Assembly: GCA_945869725.1 (NCBI GenBank)
Contig: CAMBPO010000079.1
Coordinates: 1 to 9,760 of the forward strand
DNA: 9,760 nucleotides
Direction of reading: 5' to 3'
Source of the DNA: Klebsiella pneumoniae
GTDB taxonomy: Bacteria > Pseudomonadota > Gammaproteobacteria > Pseudomonadales > Pseudohongiellaceae
Made by a program: the position numbers and the translations under genes. Below the pieces are notes generated by a model that saw only the letters and a program-made list of their open reading frames with translations, searched no databases and had not been told where the DNA came from. Positions 6,884-9,760 of this stretch are shown piece by piece (within the stretch, counting starts at the first letter, position 1; the number at the start of each line of letters is the position of its first letter).

Positions 6884-7943
6884 TGTATCTCCTCGTTCGG
6901 GTAGCCAGATCAATCAATAGGGCTTCCAGCCGGCTCCAATAGTCTTCTTCCAGGTAATTCACTTTCTGATTGCGGAGGATAAAAATCTCACGCTCGATGC
7001 TTTGCATCTGCGCAGTCAAACGCAACGCCTCCGCCGAGGTCTTTTGTGTGCCGGCGCTGATCACATTGATGTAGGCAATTTCAGCAAGCAAGCCATCAGG
7101 CTGCCCTGTGCCGGGCTCGCGGGTAAACAGGCCGTCTCCCGAATCATCCAGCACTGCGTTTTCCGTTGATAATCTGTCCTGGTCGCGGTACCACTGTGCT
7201 ACCTGGCCACTGGCATAATTAAACACCTCAAGCACCGAGACCCTGGCGTTTCTGTCAATATCGGCGCGCTTCTGCTGCAAGGCTGCCACCAGAAAACCAC
7301 CAAACAGCGGGTCATAACGTTCTGCGGCGGAGCGTGTCGCCGACACCACAACGCGACCTAACCCGGCGAGCTCGCGGGAGAACTCAAAACTGGCACTGGT
7401 GGTGTTGAACATCACCATGTCAATGCCGGTTAATGGTGACAGCATGTCTGCCAACTCGCTGCCGGTCATGTCAGGCCCAACATTGTTAAATTTGGCATCT
7501 CCGAAGGTACTGGAGCCGTGGCCAAACAGGAACACCGTCAACTGGTCACCGGCTTCACTGCGGCTGCGGATGCGCTCGATGGCGGCTTCAATATCTGCAA
7601 CCCGCGACCCACCGCTGACAATAGACGACGCATTACCGACATTGCTGCCGTCGTCGATCAACAATTCAATGGCGTCGCTGTCATAACCGTAATCGTCCAG
7701 CAGGCTGGCATGCAGATCGGTCACCCAACCGCGCAGCCGCGAGCGGATCTCATCATTGGCAGAGGCTCCCACAATGATCAGCGCAAACTTGTTGTTCTCC
7801 GGCGTTTGCTGGAACCACGGCGTGTCTTCTGATTCAGAACCAGATCCAGAACCAGGCTGACTCACTGTTTGTTCGGTCTGAGCGACGACACTGCCGCAGC
7901 AGACCAGCATCGACACAACCAGCAGTTGATACGCTCGCATCAT
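6870..7943 (-). CDS. Exported caspase/C13-fold protein lacking catalytic Cys
   Basis: 357 residues. The start is the first of two adjacent ATGs (7943); it overlaps the upstream TGA by 4 bases and has a G-rich SD-like run (7949-7953) five bases upstream. An in-frame start further upstream would lie deep in the previous gene. A Sec signal peptide covers residues 1-21 (probable cleavage VVA|QTE), followed by a Gly/Ser/Glu-rich linker (31-39). The caspase-like/peptidase C13 core spans about 52-290: strand KFALIIVGA (52-60), strand TVFLFGHGS (136-144) with the usual catalytic His at 142, strand MVMFNTTSASF (176-186) where the catalytic Cys would stand, GRVVVSATRS (196-205), and ENAVLDDSGDGLF (261-273), a stretch typical of bacterial members. 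A helical, probably coiled-coil tail covers 303-355. The only two cysteines (15 and 16) are in the signal peptide, so the exported protein cannot be a cysteine protease. It could be a scaffold or sensor, or use Thr/Ser at 181-183; the first is more likely. It is located in the periplasm. Confidence 0.8.
   Translation of the reverse strand: MMRAYQLLVVSMLVCCGSVVAQTEQTVSQPGSGSGSESEDTPWFQQTPENNKFALIIVGASANDEIRSRLRGWVTDLHASLLDDYGYDSDAIELLIDDGSNVGNASSIVSGGSRVADIEAAIERIRSRSEAGDQLTVFLFGHGSSTFGDAKFNNVGPDMTGSELADMLSPLTGIDMVMFNTTSASFEFSRELAGLGRVVVSATRSAAERYDPLFGGFLVAALQQKRADIDRNARVSVLEVFNYASGQVAQWYRDQDRLSTENAVLDDSGDGLFTREPGTGQPDGLLAEIAYINVISAGTQKTSAEALRLTAQMQSIEREIFILRNQKVNYLEEDYWSRLEALLIDLATRTRRYNELP
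6889..6894 (-). promoter_or_regulatory. Ribosome binding site deciding the TPR-peptidase start
   Basis: GAGGAG on the coding strand, five bases before the ATG at 6883 and lying inside the last codons of the caspase-like gene. It favours this start over the TTG at 6913 and over the downstream ATG at 6853, which has no SD-like sequence. Confidence 0.7.
7831..7854 (-). repeat. Imperfect 12-bp tandem repeat in Gly-Ser linker
   Basis: On the + strand, gattcagaacca is followed directly by gatccagaacca, two 12-base units differing at one position. Read on the coding (minus) strand, they encode part of the GSGSGSESE linker just after the signal peptide of the caspase-like protein. Such a repeat could change copy number by replication slippage without changing the frame, altering only linker length. 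Confidence 0.55.
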
Positions 7944-9760
7944 GACAACCCCCGATACCGCCGCGCCATCCAGTCCATACACATCAACGTAATCAGCAGG
8001 ATCAACAACCACGGACGATCCCAGAGATCTTCCTGAACTTCGCGGGAATAAGCGCCGGGCACATGATCGATATCGTTGATCAGTTGTCTGGCTGCTGACA
8101 GGTCGTAATACTGACCGCCGCCGCTGTCGGCAATCCGGGACAACATACCGGTATCGCGCCCGGCATTATTAAATTCTCTTAATGACGGAGTGACCACAAA
8201 CGCCGCCGTTTTTTCAGACTCAAGACCGCTACCGACAGCACTGGCCACATCGACCAGCACCCGATAAACACCTTCGTCGCTGGCCTCAAAGCGGCTGACA
8301 TAGGTGCCGTCCTGATTGATATCCCACTCCATAGCTATATCAACGGCGTTGCCCAGTGGGTCAGTGCGCTGAATCCACAACGAGGCATTGTTATCCGGCT
8401 CGTAACTGGCATCCAGCACCTTGACCGACACACTGACAGTGTCTCCAGCATTGTAGAACGGCTTATCAAAATTAATGCTGACTCTTTCCAAAGCGCCCTG
8501 CGCAAGCCAGCGCAGCATCTGCCGCCACAAACGCTCATGCGATTCGTCTTCCGCTGACATCAACATCTGCCAACGCCAGGTACTGGCGGTATTCATGCTC
8601 ATGCTGCGGCCACTGCCGTACCGTTGAGTTGCCAGTAATGGCAATGCCTGATTCTGATACTGCAAGGAAGGATGTTCCATCAGCACCGTTGCTCCGGGCT
8701 TGGCGCGCCCGGTGGCGTAAATGCCCTGCAATGTTGGCAATTCCGACCACAACCGCCGATTGATTGCGTCATCACTGTCCAGCCGCAGCAACTCTGAGAA
8801 CTCACCTGCCGCCGTCAAACGCGGCGCAAACAATTCGCCAGTCGCATGAGACCCGCGGCGGATTCCGCCTTGCAAATTAGAAGGCAGCATATCTGAGCGG
8901 CTGACGCTCAACGGCAGAATGTCTGCCACCACACTGTCGACAAAGGCATCATCCAGCATGCCCGCAACCAACAGGCCACCGCCACGTTCAGCGACAAACT
9001 CCTGCAGCATCAATAATTGCTCATCGGTGAAAAAGTCTCGGCCGATATCACCCAGAATCACCGCTTCGTATTGATAAAGATCTTCAGCCGTGGTCGGAAA
9101 GCCTGCGCTGAGTTCCAGTGGGGACGAAATACCTTGCCTGTAGAAGCGACCTGGCCCGGTTCGCAGATAAGACGCCAGACGCAGACTGGTGTCACTCTCA
9201 ACCGCGCGGCGGATAAATTTGAATTCATTGCGCGGGTGTCCATCCACATACAAGACGTTGAGCGGTGGTCGCTCGCTGTTGTCTACCAGGAATTGATAAC
9301 GATTGTTCTGCAGCACAATTTCGCCATCGAGTTCATCGACCCGCAACTCGTAAAGAATGGGTTCCTTGCGTTCGGGACTGACTTCCAGCTCCACGCGGCG
9401 CGAACCGTCACTGGCCAGCGTGATCTGTTGGGCAGAAACTTCGGTCTCGCCGTCCATCACCCGCAGCGTCAGCGCCTGACCACTGTAGCCTTGATGATTC
9501 AGGTCAACCTGCACGTCAAAAACACTGTTTTCCAACAGGGTCTGTGATGCAGAAACCGAGCTGATGCCCACATCACGCGGTATCAGTTCCTCGCCAACGC
9601 CAACGGTAAACACCGGTATCTGGCGCACAGCAAAGTCGCGCGCACTGAGCAGAGGATCGGTGTCAGCATTATCTGCACCGTCACTGATCATCACCACCGC
9701 ACTCAAAGGCAAACCACCCAACTGCTCAGCGACCTGGCGCATGGCTTGTTCGAGGCCGGA
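7940..9760 (-). CDS. VWA / GATase-like membrane protein, 5'-truncated by window
   Basis: The last 606 residues of a larger protein; the reading frame is open through base 9760, so the true start is outside the window. The ATG at 9742 is an internal methionine, because the codons upstream continue the VWA helix. Visible parts, numbered from the window edge: the end of a VWA domain, with strand AVVMISDGADN (21-31) holding the late metal-site Asp; beta-rich segments at about 62-160; a class I glutamine-amidotransferase-like fold starting at NVLYVDGHP (168-176) and including ERGGGLLVAGM (258-268), where no nucleophile cysteine is present; GSGRSMSMN and TWRWQML (382-400), then a WRQMLRWLA stretch (412-420); another beta-sandwich at about 424-525; and one C-terminal membrane helix (about 583-597) followed by the basic tail ARRYRGLS. 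This layout is typical of the large VWA/GATase-like proteins encoded with MoxR and DUF58. Most of the protein is probably periplasmic with a membrane anchor. The GATase fold looks non-catalytic and is probably structural or ligand-binding. Its stop overlaps the next start (ATGA). Confidence 0.85.
   Translation of the reverse strand, partial: SGLEQAMRQVAEQLGGLPLSAVVMISDGADNADTDPLLSARDFAVRQIPVFTVGVGEELIPRDVGISSVSASQTLLENSVFDVQVDLNHQGYSGQALTLRVMDGETEVSAQQITLASDGSRRVELEVSPERKEPILYELRVDELDGEIVLQNNRYQFLVDNSERPPLNVLYVDGHPRNEFKFIRRAVESDTSLRLASYLRTGPGRFYRQGISSPLELSAGFPTTAEDLYQYEAVILGDIGRDFFTDEQLLMLQEFVAERGGGLLVAGMLDDAFVDSVVADILPLSVSRSDMLPSNLQGGIRRGSHATGELFAPRLTAAGEFSELLRLDSDDAINRRLWSELPTLQGIYATGRAKPGATVLMEHPSLQYQNQALPLLATQRYGSGRSMSMNTASTWRWQMLMSAEDESHERLWRQMLRWLAQGALERVSINFDKPFYNAGDTVSVSVKVLDASYEPDNNASLWIQRTDPLGNAVDIAMEWDINQDGTYVSRFEASDEGVYRVLVDVASAVGSGLESEKTAAFVVTPSLREFNNAGRDTGMLSRIADSGGGQYYDLSAARQLINDIDHVPGAYSREVQEDLWDRPWLLILLITLMCMDWMARRYRGLS

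Larger units (their letters stand above)
1..9760 (-). other. MoxR/DUF58/VWA envelope operon (partial at both ends)
   Basis: Seven consecutive genes on one strand, joined by overlaps of 4, 14 and 4 bases, then gaps of 17, 1 and 0 bases. Several ribosome binding sites lie inside the preceding gene, and no internal terminator-like hairpin followed by T's was seen. This indicates one polycistronic mRNA with translational coupling and therefore a shared job. Cytoplasmic (MoxR, DUF58), inner-membrane (BatA-like, VWA/GATase-like) and exported (DUF4159, TPR-metallopeptidase, caspase-like) products are mixed, as expected for a trans-envelope assembly. The promoter must lie beyond base 9760, and the 3' end of the operon before base 1. 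Confidence 0.85.

Noticed and set aside
6884..6913. TTG start at 6913 adding ten residues to the TPR-peptidase
   Set aside because: The ATG at 6883 has an ideally placed GAGGAG; the upstream extension lies in the caspase-like gene and contains that SD itself.
7890..7905. Lipoprotein signal (Cys15/Cys16) in the caspase-like protein
   Set aside because: The residues before the Cys (MLVC / LVCC) do not fit the lipobox, which needs Gly, Ala or Ser just before it; a signal peptidase I site VVA|QTE follows at a normal distance.
7944..8012. Start at 8012 extending the caspase-like protein by 23 residues
   Set aside because: It would overlap the previous gene by over 70 bases and place acidic residues before the signal peptide; the ATGA overlap at 7943 gives a normal signal peptide.
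1..9760. Conflict/defence 'vWA-MoxR-associated protein' ternary system with caspase effector
   Set aside because: The MoxR plus VWA plus caspase-like combination brings it to mind, but there is no associated-protein component and no effector-associated small domain. The caspase-like protein is exported and lacks Cys, and the rest matches envelope MoxR-DUF58-BatA operons.

Overview
All 9.76 kb reads as one minus-strand transcription unit, so transcription runs from high to low coordinates. The reading-frame style, mid-range GC (judged by eye), Shine-Dalgarno sites matching a proteobacterial anti-SD, Sec signal peptides and the combination of protein families suggest a Gram-negative bacterium. 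A gammaproteobacterium is most likely, but I cannot name the species. No tRNA, rRNA, CRISPR array, insertion sequence, phage gene, promoter or terminator is visible. No gap between genes exceeds 17 bases, so there is no stretch of 300 bases without a gene. Both ends of the window cut through genes of the same unit.

Gene order in the direction of transcription: (1) a membrane protein with a von Willebrand A (VWA) domain and a glutamine-amidotransferase-like (GATase-like) fold, 5' end outside the window (9760-7940); (2) an exported caspase/C13-fold protein whose mature part has no cysteine (7943-6870); (3) a large exported TPR protein with a central gluzincin metallopeptidase-like domain carrying HELVH (6883-4076); (4) an exported DUF4159 protein (4079-3099); (5) a MoxR-type AAA+ ATPase (3081-2044); (6) a DUF58 protein with an intact VWA metal site (2042-1149); (7) a BatA-type membrane protein with a VWA domain and the start of a GATase-like region, 3' end outside the window (1148-1).

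The families suggest how the parts fit together. MoxR and DUF58 proteins form a cytoplasmic ATPase/adaptor pair. The BatA-like and VWA/GATase-like proteins would carry the signal or force across the inner membrane. The DUF4159, TPR/metallopeptidase and caspase-like proteins would act in the periplasm. Related MoxR-DUF58-BatA operons are linked to cell-envelope integrity or aerotolerance in other bacteria. The less usual part is the insertion of two protease-fold proteins, one apparently active and one apparently a pseudoenzyme, between the membrane component and the MoxR core. The function of the whole is inference; its substrate is unknown.
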